Source: Alkalimonas mucilaginosa
GTDB lineage: Bacteria > Pseudomonadota > Gammaproteobacteria > Enterobacterales > Alteromonadaceae
Assembly: GCF_036327005.1 (NCBI RefSeq)
Contig: NZ_JAUGZK010000002.1
Location: 310,001 to 374,000, forward strand
DNA length: 64,000 bases
Direction: 5' to 3'
Made by a program: the position numbers and the translations under genes. Position 1 is the first letter of the stretch. Every line of letters starts with the position of its first letter. Under the pieces are notes generated by a model, which saw only the letters and a program-made list of their open reading frames with translations, ran no database searches and was not told the origin of the DNA. Shown one piece after another: positions 53,967 through 62,752 of this stretch.

Positions 53967-54568
53967 AAATGAACTGGAATTTTGATTTCTCCGAAGTGGA
54001 TGTGAATGAACTTACATTAGATAATATGGGCACTTGGCCGCCAGTAGTGAAATTGATTTTTGCTGTGGTCGTTGCGTTAGCCATTGCTGCTTTAAGTTAT
54101 TATCTGATGGTAAGTAATAAAATCGAAGCGCTCAATGCAGCTCAGCGCCAGGAGCTTCAGCTACGCCAGGAGTACCGTACCAAGTATGCTTCAGCCGTCA
54201 ATCTTGAGCCCTACAAGCAGCAAATGGCCGAAATGGAGCGAAGCTTTTCGTTTTTATTAAAGCAGTTGCCGGCGACTCATGAAACTCCGGGCCTGCTGGA
54301 TGATATTACTTACGTTGGTACCACGAGTGGCTTAAGCTTTGTGCGGATAAACTGGATGCCTGAGATTGAAAAAGAGTTTTATACTGAGCTGCCTATTCGT
54401 ATTGATGTGATTGGGGACTACCACCAGTTTGGTAACTTTGTCAGTGAAGTTGCCCGTTTGCCCCGTATTGTCAGTTTGCATGACTTTACCATTGCAGCAG
54501 AGCAAAATGGCAAGCTGCGCTTTAACGTGGTTGCGAAAACCTATCGTTACAAGGAGGCAGACCAATGA
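53963..54568 (+). CDS. pilO: Type IV pilus assembly protein PilO
   Basis: Partner of PilN with one membrane helix (LIFAVVVALAIAALSYYLMV), a coiled coil and a periplasmic domain containing LLKQLPATHETPGLLDDITY and the closing VSEVARLPRIVSLHDFTI. It is 201 residues long and overlaps pilN and pilP by four bases each, so stoichiometric translation is likely. Confidence 0.94.
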   Translation: MKMNWNFDFSEVDVNELTLDNMGTWPPVVKLIFAVVVALAIAALSYYLMVSNKIEALNAAQRQELQLRQEYRTKYASAVNLEPYKQQMAEMERSFSFLLKQLPATHETPGLLDDITYVGTTSGLSFVRINWMPEIEKEFYTELPIRIDVIGDYHQFGNFVSEVARLPRIVSLHDFTIAAEQNGKLRFNVVAKTYRYKEADQ

Positions 54569-55086
54569 GGTGGATTGGGCTGGTTCCTTTGATGTTGCTG
54601 TTGACAGCTTGCTTTAACGACATGGCCGATATCCATGAATTTGAGGCGGAAGTAAAAGCCAATACCCGCACCCGGGTTGAGCCTTTACCTGAGATGAAAG
54701 AGTTTCGCCATATTGCTTACCAGGGCAGTCAGGCAAGAAGCCCTTTTGCTATGCCAAGACGGGAAGCGTTGCAGGAACGTTTTGTCCAAGTACAGGATTG
54801 CCCGCACCCGGATCCTAATCGCTCGCGAGAGCCTTTGGAAAGCTTTGCGCTGGATAACTTGGTGATGCGCGGCACATTAGGAGATAGCAGCCAGCTTTGG
54901 GCATTGATTCAGGCGGGCGATCAGACCTTGCACCGGATTACGGTCAATCATTATCTTGGTTTGCATCATGGACGTGTACTCTCTGTGACGCCTGCCCAGA
55001 TAGAATTGCTGGAGCTTATCCCTGATGGCACCGGCTGCTGGCAAGAAAGAACAACCATATTGCAGATGGCAGGGTCTGCTCATTAA
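54565..55086 (+). CDS. pilP: Pilus assembly lipoprotein PilP
   Basis: Inner-membrane lipoprotein linking PilNO to the secretin. The lipobox LLLTAC places the lipid-bearing Cys at residue 16. A linker follows, then the beta-domain with LDNLVMRGTLGDSSQLWALI and ITVNHYLGLHHGRVLSV, typical of PilP. It is 173 residues long. Confidence 0.93.
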   Translation: MRWIGLVPLMLLLTACFNDMADIHEFEAEVKANTRTRVEPLPEMKEFRHIAYQGSQARSPFAMPRREALQERFVQVQDCPHPDPNRSREPLESFALDNLVMRGTLGDSSQLWALIQAGDQTLHRITVNHYLGLHHGRVLSVTPAQIELLELIPDGTGCWQERTTILQMAGSAH

Positions 55087-55100
55087 CAGGTGTGTAATGC

Positions 55101-57158
55101 ATGATGGATAAGATGACGAAAACAATGAAAAACCATGTCAAATACGCCATGTACCAAGCTGCGGTGCTGTTGCTGTTAGTTAGTCTGCCAGCCAGTGCCA
55201 GGCCATTATTGCATGATGTGCGTTACAGCCCTCTGATGAGTGGTGAGACTGAGCTGGAGTTTGTGTTTGATGATCGGCTCAGGAGCGAACCTGAGATCCA
55301 GGTATTGAGCCAACCGGCACGAATTGAATTGAGCTTTGCCGGCATTGAGGTTGATCGCAGCCTGTCACAGATTGAAGTGAACCGTGCCGGAATTCGAAAT
55401 ATCAATGCTTATACCGATGAGCAGGGCAGCCGGGTTGTGGTGTATCTGGAGCAGTTAAACCCATATAAAACACGACAGGATGGCAGCAGTTTTTACCTGC
55501 ATTTGAGTACTCACAATGCGGTCAGAGCTCCTGGCTATCGGAATGAAATTCAGGTGCAATCGCTTAACGCGGTACAGGCCATTGATTTTCGTCGTGGTGA
55601 GCGTGGGGAAGGCCGGGTGCTGGTCTTTTTGCGCAATAATGCTGCGGCTGTCAATGTACAGGAAAAAGCGGGCAAGTTGCATGTGGATTTTCATAACACC
55701 AGCATTCCGGAAGACATGCTGTACATTTTGGATGTGATGGACTTTGGCACCATAGTGCGCCAAATTGAAACCTTTTACGAAGATGGCATCAGTCGTCTGG
55801 TGATTGAGCCTACGCACGCTTTTACCCACAGCTATCAACAAATCGATAATATTTTTACCCTGGATGTGCAGCGCGATGAGACGCAGCGCAGTATTTTGGG
55901 TAGCCGTGACTATCAGGGGCAGCCTATTTCACTGAACTTTCAGGATATTCCGGTTAGAACAGTGCTGCAGATAATAGCCGATTACAATGGGTTTAACCTG
56001 GTCACCAGCGACTCAGTGACTGGCAATGTGACTTTACGACTGGATGGCGTGCCCTGGGATCAGGCACTGGATATTGTGTTACGAGTGCGGGGGCTGGATA
56101 AACGGATGGATGGCAATATCCTGATGGTAGCGCCGACTGATGAGTTGGCAAGCCGTGAAGCCAGAGAGATGCAAGCGCGGATTGATGTTGAAAATCTGGA
56201 ACCTTTGTACTCCGACTTCTTAGTCATTAACTATGCTAAAGCCACTGATATTGCCTCACTATTGCGCAATCAGGATACCAGCTTGCTGACTGAGCGGGGC
56301 GCTGTGACGGTGGACGATCGTACCAACACTATTTTAATCCGGGATACCAGTCGCTCCATCGAGAATGCACGTCGCTTGGTTGAGCGACTCGATATCCCTG
56401 TTCGGCAGGTATTGATTGAATCGCGGATGGTAACAGTCAAAGACAATGTAAAAGAAGATTTGGGGATCCGCTGGGGATTCTCTGATCAGCAACGCACCAA
56501 AGGCACTTCTGGAACCGCAGCTGGTGCCAATGCCATTGCAGGAGGGGTGATCCCTGCTTTGGATCAACGCTGGAATGTCAATTTACCAGTCACCAATCCA
56601 GCGGGTAATATTGCTTTTCATGTTGCAAAACTATCGGATGGCACCATTCTTGATCTGGAGCTATCTGCGTTGGAGCAAGAAAATAAAGCCGAGATTATTG
56701 CCAGCCCGCGGGTAACAACTTCCAACCAGAAAATGGCGCGTATTGAGCAAGGCACGGAGATTCCGTATGTGCAGGCTTCTTCCAGTGGTGCTACTACCGT
56801 GACCTTCAAAAAAGCGGTACTAAGCCTGGAGGTTACTCCGCAGATTACTCCGGACAATCGCATTATTCTTGATTTGATTATTACTCAGGATACACGTGGC
56901 GATACCGTGCAGACGCCCATTGGCCCTGCGACCGCCATCGATACTCAGCGCATTCAAACTCAGGTGCTGGTTGATAACGGTGAGACCATAGTGCTAGGTG
57001 GGATTTATCAGCAACAAGCTATTTCTGCTATCTCTAAAGTCCCTCTGTTTGGTGATATCCCCTATATTGGACGTTTATTCAAGAATACCAGTGAGTTTAA
57101 TGAAAAAACTGAGCTGTTGATTTTTGTTACGCCCAGGATCTTAACGGATGGATTGTAA
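55101..57158 (+). CDS. pilQ: Type IV pilus secretin PilQ
   Basis: Outer-membrane secretin. A signal peptide ending SLPASA precedes AMIN-type domains (about residues 35-230), a secretin N0/STN domain (ISLNFQDIPVRTVLQIIADY), an N1 domain (DFLVINYAKATDIASLL) and the secretin core with VLIESRMVTV, RVTTSNQKMARIEQGTEIPY and PLFGDIPYIGRLFKN. It is 685 residues long. The exact start (ATG 55101, 55104 or 55113) is uncertain, but all leave the signal peptide intact. Last gene of pilMNOPQ. Confidence 0.95.
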   Translation: MMDKMTKTMKNHVKYAMYQAAVLLLLVSLPASARPLLHDVRYSPLMSGETELEFVFDDRLRSEPEIQVLSQPARIELSFAGIEVDRSLSQIEVNRAGIRNINAYTDEQGSRVVVYLEQLNPYKTRQDGSSFYLHLSTHNAVRAPGYRNEIQVQSLNAVQAIDFRRGERGEGRVLVFLRNNAAAVNVQEKAGKLHVDFHNTSIPEDMLYILDVMDFGTIVRQIETFYEDGISRLVIEPTHAFTHSYQQIDNIFTLDVQRDETQRSILGSRDYQGQPISLNFQDIPVRTVLQIIADYNGFNLVTSDSVTGNVTLRLDGVPWDQALDIVLRVRGLDKRMDGNILMVAPTDELASREAREMQARIDVENLEPLYSDFLVINYAKATDIASLLRNQDTSLLTERGAVTVDDRTNTILIRDTSRSIENARRLVERLDIPVRQVLIESRMVTVKDNVKEDLGIRWGFSDQQRTKGTSGTAAGANAIAGGVIPALDQRWNVNLPVTNPAGNIAFHVAKLSDGTILDLELSALEQENKAEIIASPRVTTSNQKMARIEQGTEIPYVQASSSGATTVTFKKAVLSLEVTPQITPDNRIILDLIITQDTRGDTVQTPIGPATAIDTQRIQTQVLVDNGETIVLGGIYQQQAISAISKVPLFGDIPYIGRLFKNTSEFNEKTELLIFVTPRILTDGL

Positions 57159-57187
57159 TGTCTAAGTCTTAGCCATTGCGAAGTAAG

Positions 57188-57214
57188 CACAGGCCGGCAA
57201 TTGCCGGCCTGTTT
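57188..57214. repeat. 27-base palindromic repeat, copy 1
   Basis: C + ACAGGCCGGCAA + its exact reverse complement + TT. It lies 30 bases after pilQ and, with TTTGTTT following, probably works as the pilQ terminator. An identical copy lies at 58592-58618, and I see no other copy in the window. Confidence 0.92.
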
Positions 57215-57552
57215 GTTTATGGTCGTGAGAGCTGTCTCTTGCATTAAATACAGCATGTGTCACCTATGTGTTGTTGGGCACATATGCCCCAATAAACCAT
57301 TTGTTTATGGCAATGACAGGGGGTCATGGTTCAGCTCAGCTGCGCCATACTGCGCTTTTATTACAGTAAAAGGGCTGCTCTTCGATCAGTACTTCCACAA
57401 TCACTCACAAAATAATAACTGCTTCGTTGTTTACAACTTTGAACGGCAGCCTAATTTTAATTTTTCAATCGTCACCCTTCAGTAAATTAAAGATTGTGTG
57501 ATTGATGTTTTTTGTGGTAGCTTTGTGTTTGCTTTTTGTTGAGGTGATTAAT
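57215..57552. other. AT-rich gap before the repeat-protein gene
   Basis: Between the first palindrome and the repeat-protein gene lie 338 bases that are clearly more AT-rich than the surroundings, with no convincing gene. A 94-codon open frame begins inside the palindrome but has no ribosome-binding site and no coding look. The promoter for the repeat gene should be here; I see no strong -35/-10 pair. Confidence 0.45.
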
Positions 57553-58404
57553 ATGAAACATTGTGCATGGTATTTATCCGCTTTGCTCTTGATAGCTCCA
57601 ATGTATGAGTTACAAGCAACAGAAAAACTCCCAGCAGGACTTATCGAAGCGCAACAGACATGTTTTGGTCAAACTGTCAGTGTTGCAAAGTATTCTCCTG
57701 TTCCCGCTGGCTGGGTAATTACAAATGAATTTCATAACAGCTGGACTTTAATGTGTGTAGCTGGAGCTACTTTTAATCAGACCGTATCAGTCATAGTAAG
57801 CTCTCCAATTCCTACAGGCTGGATTATAACTCGAGAAAACCCTAGGGTTTTGACTTATGCAGTTGGAGCTCCGACTTTTCATACCTTCAGAGTCAGTACA
57901 AATTCACCAATACCAGAGGGATGGGTTCTCACCCAAGGGGGGCCCAGTGAGCGGATCATTTCGAATGCTAATGGAGCTAGCTATGGGAACTCACTTCGGG
58001 TGATCATTGGTTCACCTATTCCTGATGGCTGGGTCATTCTTAATAACTCAGGCAGCTTCAATAATATTGAATTTCTTACCGGTGCGCCAACAGGTGCAAC
58101 AAGGCGTGTGTTAAATGGTTCCCCGATGCCAGCTGGTTGGGTTATCACATCACTAGCCGGCTCTTTTAGGAATATTCAAAACACGAATGGATATGGATAT
58201 CGGCATACGATGAACGTCACTATTGGGTCACCAATCCCAAATGACTGGGTTCTTACAAATGTGATTGGTAGTACAAGGACTATTATGAATCTAGCGGGGG
58301 CACGTCGAGGTGATGAACAAACTATATATTTAGGTTCGCCTATTCCTAATGGATGGGTTGTAGTCCAGACCAATGGCAATTTCAGGCGGATTCGCTATCT
58401 TTAA
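57553..58404 (+). CDS. Secreted protein of seven 36-residue S-P-x-P-x-x-W repeats, unknown function
   Basis: Protein of 283 residues that I do not recognise. Residues 1-22 are a signal peptide (MKHCAWYLSALLLIAPMYEL, cleavage near LQA-TE). The rest consists of seven tandem repeats. The core SPIPxGWVIT recurs with Trp at residues 54, 90, 124, 160, 196, 232 and 268, that is, every 36 residues except one gap of 34. Each unit ends with a G-S-x-R-x-I-x-N-x-x-G-A-like turn. Such regularity suggests a beta-solenoid, propeller or lectin-like fold. Two Cys (37 and 68) flank the first repeat. GAGGTG six bases before ATG 57553 fixes the start. Base composition is much more AT-rich than neighbours, and palindromes flank the locus, suggesting transfer. 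Confidence 0.85.
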   Translation: MKHCAWYLSALLLIAPMYELQATEKLPAGLIEAQQTCFGQTVSVAKYSPVPAGWVITNEFHNSWTLMCVAGATFNQTVSVIVSSPIPTGWIITRENPRVLTYAVGAPTFHTFRVSTNSPIPEGWVLTQGGPSERIISNANGASYGNSLRVIIGSPIPDGWVILNNSGSFNNIEFLTGAPTGATRRVLNGSPMPAGWVITSLAGSFRNIQNTNGYGYRHTMNVTIGSPIPNDWVLTNVIGSTRTIMNLAGARRGDEQTIYLGSPIPNGWVVVQTNGNFRRIRYL

Positions 58405-58468
58405 CTGCTGTGTTGGTGTTTGAGTTATTGGCATAATATGATTTATTTTTATGTGCCTTGTTCTGAAT

Positions 58469-58509
58469 CTCCCAGTTTATCGACGTTTAAATTTAAAACC
58501 GGGAGTTTT
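58469..58509 (+). terminator. Possible terminator of the repeat-protein gene
   Basis: CTCCCAGTTT pairs with AAACCGGGAG (one mismatch) around an AT-rich loop and is followed by TTTT. A second small hairpin, CTTGAG-tttg-CTCAAG, lies at 58525-58540. The rest of the 58405-58767 gap has the palindrome below and presumably the aroK promoter. Confidence 0.55.
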
Positions 58510-58591
58510 AGAGTTGATGCTAAGCTTGAGTTTGCTCAAGTTGCGGTGAGGTTAACTCCACCAGCCTATGACAAGGAACCGTTATGTTATA

Positions 58592-58618
58592 CACAGGCCG
58601 GCAATTGCCGGCCTGTTT
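58592..58618. repeat. 27-base palindromic repeat, copy 2
   Basis: Identical over all 27 bases to the copy at 57188-57214, in the same orientation (the core is symmetric). It lies 150 bases before aroK. Sequences on either side of the two copies do not match each other. Confidence 0.92.
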
Positions 58619-58767
58619 CCGTTAGCTGTAAGCCAGAGTACTAATATTTTTTAAATAAGCTTGCCAAGCCAACGCCATTGCTGACATAATTCAGCGCTTC
58701 AATTCTCCGTGGGAGCCTTTGTTCCTGACTTTTAATTCACCAAGATAACGAATTAGCACGACGACAT

Positions 58768-59286
58768 ATGGCAGAAAAACGTAATATTTTCCTTGTAGGT
58801 CCTATGGGTGCTGGTAAAAGCACAATTGGCCGTCATCTGGCAGACATGCTGCATCTGGATTTCTATGACTCTGATCAGGAAATCGAACGCAGAACTGGTG
58901 CCGATATCGCCTGGGTATTTGACCTGGAAGGCGAAGCGGGCTTCCGGGTACGTGAGGAAAACGTTATCCAGGATCTGACCGAAATGCAGGGTATCGTTTT
59001 GGCTACCGGTGGTGGTTCTGTTTCCAGCAAAGAAACCCGCAATCGCCTTTCTGCACGTGGTATTGTGGTCTATCTGGAAACTCCGATCGAGAAGCAGGTC
59101 GCTCGTACTCAACGTGATAAGCGTCGTCCTTTGCTGCAAACGGAAGAGGATTCTGAAGAGGTATTGACCCGTTTAGCGGCAGAGCGCAACCCGTTGTATG
59201 AGGAGATTGCTGATCTGACGGTTCGTACGGATGAGCAAAGCGCACGTGCTGTTGCCAGCCAAATAGTTGAGCAACTGGGTTTCTGA
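58768..59286 (+). CDS. aroK: Shikimate kinase
   Basis: Phosphorylates shikimate in aromatic amino-acid synthesis. The P-loop GPMGAGKSTIGRHLADML, DSDQEIERRTGADIAWVF, ATGGGSVSSKETRNRL and RDKRRPLLQ are intact. It is 172 residues long and 25 bases before aroB, with no terminator between, so aroK-aroB-damX-dam should form a transcript. Confidence 0.96.
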   Translation: MAEKRNIFLVGPMGAGKSTIGRHLADMLHLDFYDSDQEIERRTGADIAWVFDLEGEAGFRVREENVIQDLTEMQGIVLATGGGSVSSKETRNRLSARGIVVYLETPIEKQVARTQRDKRRPLLQTEEDSEEVLTRLAAERNPLYEEIADLTVRTDEQSARAVASQIVEQLGF

Positions 59287-59311
59287 TTTCGTATTGTAAG
59301 GGGAGCTGCTT

Positions 59312-60373
59312 ATGCATCGTGTTCAGGTCGAACTGGGTGAACGCAGCTACCCGATAGATATTGGCCCGGGTTTATTGCAACAGCCGCAACGGCTGTTAAA
59401 CCACTACTCACATGTCGTGATTATTAGCAATGATACCGTGGCTCCGTTGTACCTGGATCAGGCCAGCCAGCTGTTTGCGCATAGTCAGTTGCAGCATTTT
59501 TTGTTGCCGGACGGCGAAGCTTATAAAACACTGGAACAATACGAGCGCATTCTCAGCTTCCTGCTGCAGCAAAAATTCCCGCGTGATGGTTTATTGGTGG
59601 CTCTGGGCGGTGGTGTCGTTGGCGATATCACCGGCTTTGTTGCTGCCAGTTACCAGCGAGGGGTGGACTTTCTGCAGATCCCAACGACTTTGCTGGCGCA
59701 AGTTGACTCATCTGTTGGCGGAAAAACGGCCGTCAATCACCCGCTTGGTAAGAACATGATTGGCGCCTTTAAGCAGCCACAGCAGGTGTTGATTGATACC
59801 TTAGTGCTCACTACCTTGCCTGCCAGAGAGTTTGCAGCAGGTATGGCTGAAGTGATCAAGTACGCACTGATTGCGGATGCCGCTTTTTTTGCTTATCTGG
59901 AGCAGCACAGTGCAGCGCTGCAACAACTGGAGCCAGATGCTTTGGCTGCCGTGATCCGTCATTGTTGTCAGATGAAAGCATCAATTGTTGCTGCCGATGA
60001 AACAGAGCAGGGCAACAGGGCTCTGCTTAATCTTGGTCATACCTTTGGGCATGCTATTGAGGCATGGCTTGGCTATGGCAACTGGCTGCATGGTGAAGCT
60101 GTTGCAGCCGGTATGGTAATGGCTGCACAGCTGTCGCAGCATCGCGGCTGGCTGACTGAGGCCGAGGTTTTACGCATTAAACAGTTGTTACAACGCTGTT
60201 CGTTACCGGTGGCTCCGCCGGAAGGTATGATGATTGAGCACTTTTTGCCTTACATGAAAACCGATAAAAAAGTACGGGCGGGTAAGATGCGATTTGTACT
60301 GCCGACATCCTTTGGCTATAGTGAAGTCATTGATGATGTGGATGATACTGAATTAGTGAGTGTTTTCGCCTGA
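59312..60373 (+). CDS. aroB: 3-dehydroquinate synthase
   Basis: Second step of the shikimate pathway; NAD-dependent and metal-requiring. ALGGGVVGDITGFVAASYQRG, PTTLLAQVDSSVGGKTAVNH, the metal-binding LNLGHTFGHAIEAWLGYG and MKTDKKVRAGKMRFVLP are present. It is 353 residues long. Its stop abuts the damX start exactly. Confidence 0.96.
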   Translation: MHRVQVELGERSYPIDIGPGLLQQPQRLLNHYSHVVIISNDTVAPLYLDQASQLFAHSQLQHFLLPDGEAYKTLEQYERILSFLLQQKFPRDGLLVALGGGVVGDITGFVAASYQRGVDFLQIPTTLLAQVDSSVGGKTAVNHPLGKNMIGAFKQPQQVLIDTLVLTTLPAREFAAGMAEVIKYALIADAAFFAYLEQHSAALQQLEPDALAAVIRHCCQMKASIVAADETEQGNRALLNLGHTFGHAIEAWLGYGNWLHGEAVAAGMVMAAQLSQHRGWLTEAEVLRIKQLLQRCSLPVAPPEGMMIEHFLPYMKTDKKVRAGKMRFVLPTSFGYSEVIDDVDDTELVSVFA

Positions 60374-61720
60374 ATGCTACCATCTACTCTGGCAACCAAG
60401 TTGCAAGCTCATGCCACCATCTTGCCCTCGCAGCGAGAACTGTTAGAGCGGGTATTATTCCAAATCGAGTTTAATGGGTTTCAGCATATTCATCTGGTGG
60501 GTGCTGCCGGTACCGGCAAGACTACCTTAGGATTGGTTCTGGCTGAGCTGTTCTCTGATTCGATGAACCTGGCCTACTTTTCGGCTCAACCCGATATGTC
60601 TACCAGCCAGTGTCAGCAGCTTTTACTGCAGCAATGGTTTGGTTTGAGTGATCATGAGGGGACGCTGATGCAGCAGCTCGAGCAACCTCAACCTCAACCA
60701 TTGTTGTGGATCCTGGATGGTCAGGGTCCTTTGCCGGCAGCCTGCCTGTCGTTGCTGCGTGCCCATCCAGTGCACATTATTACCACAGGCCCTGAGGTGC
60801 TGCCTGAGGCCGATTTAAATTTGGCCATTCCGGCAATCACTGTCGCGGAAGCCGAGTCCTTGCTTCCCGCAGATATGCTACGCAGTATACCGGCTGCACA
60901 GCGCTTACAGGCTGCGGCTGGTAATTTGCACCTGTTGCTGGAACCTGATCGCATAGCTGCAAACCAGCAGAGCTCCGTGCTCCCCCGAAGCCCGGCACAA
61001 ATCTATAGTACCCTTGCATTGGTGCTGGCATTGCTGCTTTGTACCGGAGGGCTGGTTTTTTGGTGGCTGTACCAAGCCGATGAACATCAGGTTGTCGAGG
61101 CGGATAATCAGCTGCGGTCACCGGTTTCAGCGTGGAGCCCGGTACAGCAGGCACAATCTACCTCATCGCCTGACCCGACAGCGCAAACTCAGCCTGGTTT
61201 ATCTTCCGGCCCTGAACACTCAGAACAGTCCGGGGCGGTTTCTATGCTTGAGATGCCGGCGGCAGAGTTAGGGCTTGATGCGGTTGAGGCTGAAGTGGAT
61301 GTTTCTCTGGAGATAAACCTGCCCATCGTTACTCCCGAGTTGGATGCGCCAGTTGATGTGGCCTTGACGGACGCTGAAACCCGGCGGTCATCCTTTTTAC
61401 ATGATGAAGCAGAGCTGCTTTCGATGGACAAAGCCCATTATGCGCTGCAGTTGGGTGTCTTTGCCAGCGTTGCGGCGGCAGAGCGTATGCAGCTAAGCTA
61501 TCCTGAATTGCCGGTCATGATTTATCAGCGTCAGTCGACCAATCAGCTACCGCAGTGGGTTTTGGTGCTTGCTTCCTATGCCGCAGCCAGCGAAGCGCGG
61601 GCCATACGTGCGACCCTTCCTGCGGCCATCCAGGCTGAAACTCCGTTTATTAAGACGATAGCGCAGATCTGGCAAGAAATTGAAGACTTTCAGCAAATGC
61701 AAGGTAACCGCTTCGAATGA
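60374..61720 (+). CDS. damX: DamX-like AAA and SPOR-domain division protein
   Basis: Inner-membrane protein of 448 residues. The cytoplasmic N-terminal half is an ExeA/AAA-like ATPase domain with Walker A GAAGTGKTTLGLVL. It is followed by one membrane helix (LALVLALLLCTGGLVFWWLY, near residues 215-235), a long acidic Pro/Ser/Gln-rich linker, and a C-terminal SPOR domain (YALQLGVFASVAAAERMQLS), which binds denuded septal peptidoglycan. Position between aroB and dam is the E. coli order, although E. coli DamX lacks an intact Walker motif. It overlaps dam by four bases. Confidence 0.88.
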   Translation: MLPSTLATKLQAHATILPSQRELLERVLFQIEFNGFQHIHLVGAAGTGKTTLGLVLAELFSDSMNLAYFSAQPDMSTSQCQQLLLQQWFGLSDHEGTLMQQLEQPQPQPLLWILDGQGPLPAACLSLLRAHPVHIITTGPEVLPEADLNLAIPAITVAEAESLLPADMLRSIPAAQRLQAAAGNLHLLLEPDRIAANQQSSVLPRSPAQIYSTLALVLALLLCTGGLVFWWLYQADEHQVVEADNQLRSPVSAWSPVQQAQSTSSPDPTAQTQPGLSSGPEHSEQSGAVSMLEMPAAELGLDAVEAEVDVSLEINLPIVTPELDAPVDVALTDAETRRSSFLHDEAELLSMDKAHYALQLGVFASVAAAERMQLSYPELPVMIYQRQSTNQLPQWVLVLASYAAASEARAIRATLPAAIQAETPFIKTIAQIWQEIEDFQQMQGNRFE

Positions 61721-62592
61721 AAACCAAGCAACGGGCATTTCTGAAATGGGCAGGTGGTAAGTACAACCTGGTGGAGTCGCTGAGCCGCTTTTTACCTGAA
61801 GGCGACACGTTGGTCGAACCATTTGTCGGTGCAGGCTCCGTATTCCTGAATACCAATTACGCGCGCTATCAGCTAAATGACATCAATCAGGATTTGATCA
61901 GCCTGTATGGTATTGTACGGGACCAAACCGAGCAATACATTGCCGATGCACGGGCTTGCTTTGTGGAGTCAAGCAACCAGAAAGAGAGCTATCTGAGTAT
62001 CCGGCAACGTTTTAATCAAAGTACCGATAGCTATGAGCGAGCTGTGCTTTTTTTGTACCTCAATCGCCATGGTTACAATGGTTTATGCCGCTACAATATG
62101 AAAGGCATGTTTAATGTGCCTTTCGGCAGTTATAAGAAACCCTACTTTCCGGAAGCTGAGCTGAATTTCTTTGCAGAAAAAGCCCAACTGGCAACTTTCA
62201 GTTGCAGCAGTTACCAGCAAGTCTTTGCAGACTTGTCGCCTGGTTCAGTGGTTTATTGCGACCCACCTTATGTGCCCCTTAGTAAAACCGCCAGCTTCAC
62301 CAGCTATGCGCGGGAAGGGTTTAACCTGGACGATCAAGCTCAGCTGGCGAATTTGGCTGAAGTTGCTTGCTTGCAGGGGGTCACCGTGTTGATTAGTAAC
62401 CATGACACCACCCTGACTCGCAAAATATATCAGCAGGCGCAGTTGCATCCTATTCAGGTGGGTCGCTCTATTAGCCAAAAAGGGCATAGCAGGAAAAAAG
62501 TTGCGGAAATATTTGCTTTGTATCAGGCTGCCGCTATAGCAGATCCCAAGGTAGTCAGCGTAGTACCCAGGATACGACAAGCAGCACGGTAA
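61717..62592 (+). CDS. dam: DNA adenine methylase (GATC)
   Basis: Methylates adenine in GATC. The N-terminal FLKWAGGKYNLVESL is the SAM-binding FxGxG region. VEPFVGAGSVFLNTNYARY, the catalytic DPPYVPLSKTASFTSYAREGF and LNRHGYNGLCRYN complete the family pattern. It is 291 residues long, slightly longer than E. coli Dam at the C-terminus. That tail overlaps the converging DUF2970 gene by 38 bases. Mismatch repair and replication control are the usual roles. Confidence 0.95.
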   Translation: MKTKQRAFLKWAGGKYNLVESLSRFLPEGDTLVEPFVGAGSVFLNTNYARYQLNDINQDLISLYGIVRDQTEQYIADARACFVESSNQKESYLSIRQRFNQSTDSYERAVLFLYLNRHGYNGLCRYNMKGMFNVPFGSYKKPYFPEAELNFFAEKAQLATFSCSSYQQVFADLSPGSVVYCDPPYVPLSKTASFTSYAREGFNLDDQAQLANLAEVACLQGVTVLISNHDTTLTRKIYQQAQLHPIQVGRSISQKGHSRKKVAEIFALYQAAAIADPKVVSVVPRIRQAAR

Positions 62593-62752
62593 TAACGAAT
62601 AACACCGCCATGACGACACCTACCAGAATATAAGGCAAAGGACTGCGGGCGGCAAAATCCTGTTGACGTTGTTGCTCAGATTGAACACCGATAAAAGCGC
62701 CTGCAACGGCCTTCAGAACTTGCCTCCAGGAAGCTGGACTATTTGCTGTCAT
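62555..62752 (-). CDS. DUF2970-family small membrane protein, 65 aa
   Basis: Short minus-strand gene. The soluble N-terminus WRQVLKAVAGAFIGVQSEQQ is the DUF2970 signature; a membrane helix follows (YILVGVVMAVLFVITVLLVV). I set the start at the ATG at 62752, where the conserved part begins, rather than the longer open frame. Its 3' end overlaps dam tail-to-tail by 38 bases. Its start overlaps the stop of the gene upstream by 14. Function of the family is unknown. Confidence 0.8.
   Translation of the reverse strand: MTANSPASWRQVLKAVAGAFIGVQSEQQRQQDFAARSPLPYILVGVVMAVLFVITVLLVVSWVLR

Noticed and set aside
57201..57485. 94-codon open frame downstream of pilQ
   Set aside because: It starts inside the palindrome, has no ribosome-binding site, and its composition looks non-coding.
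57188..58618. Integron cassette with attC-like ends
   Set aside because: The flanking repeats are perfect short palindromes without the core GTTRRRY sites or the asymmetric bulges of attC; no integrase is near.
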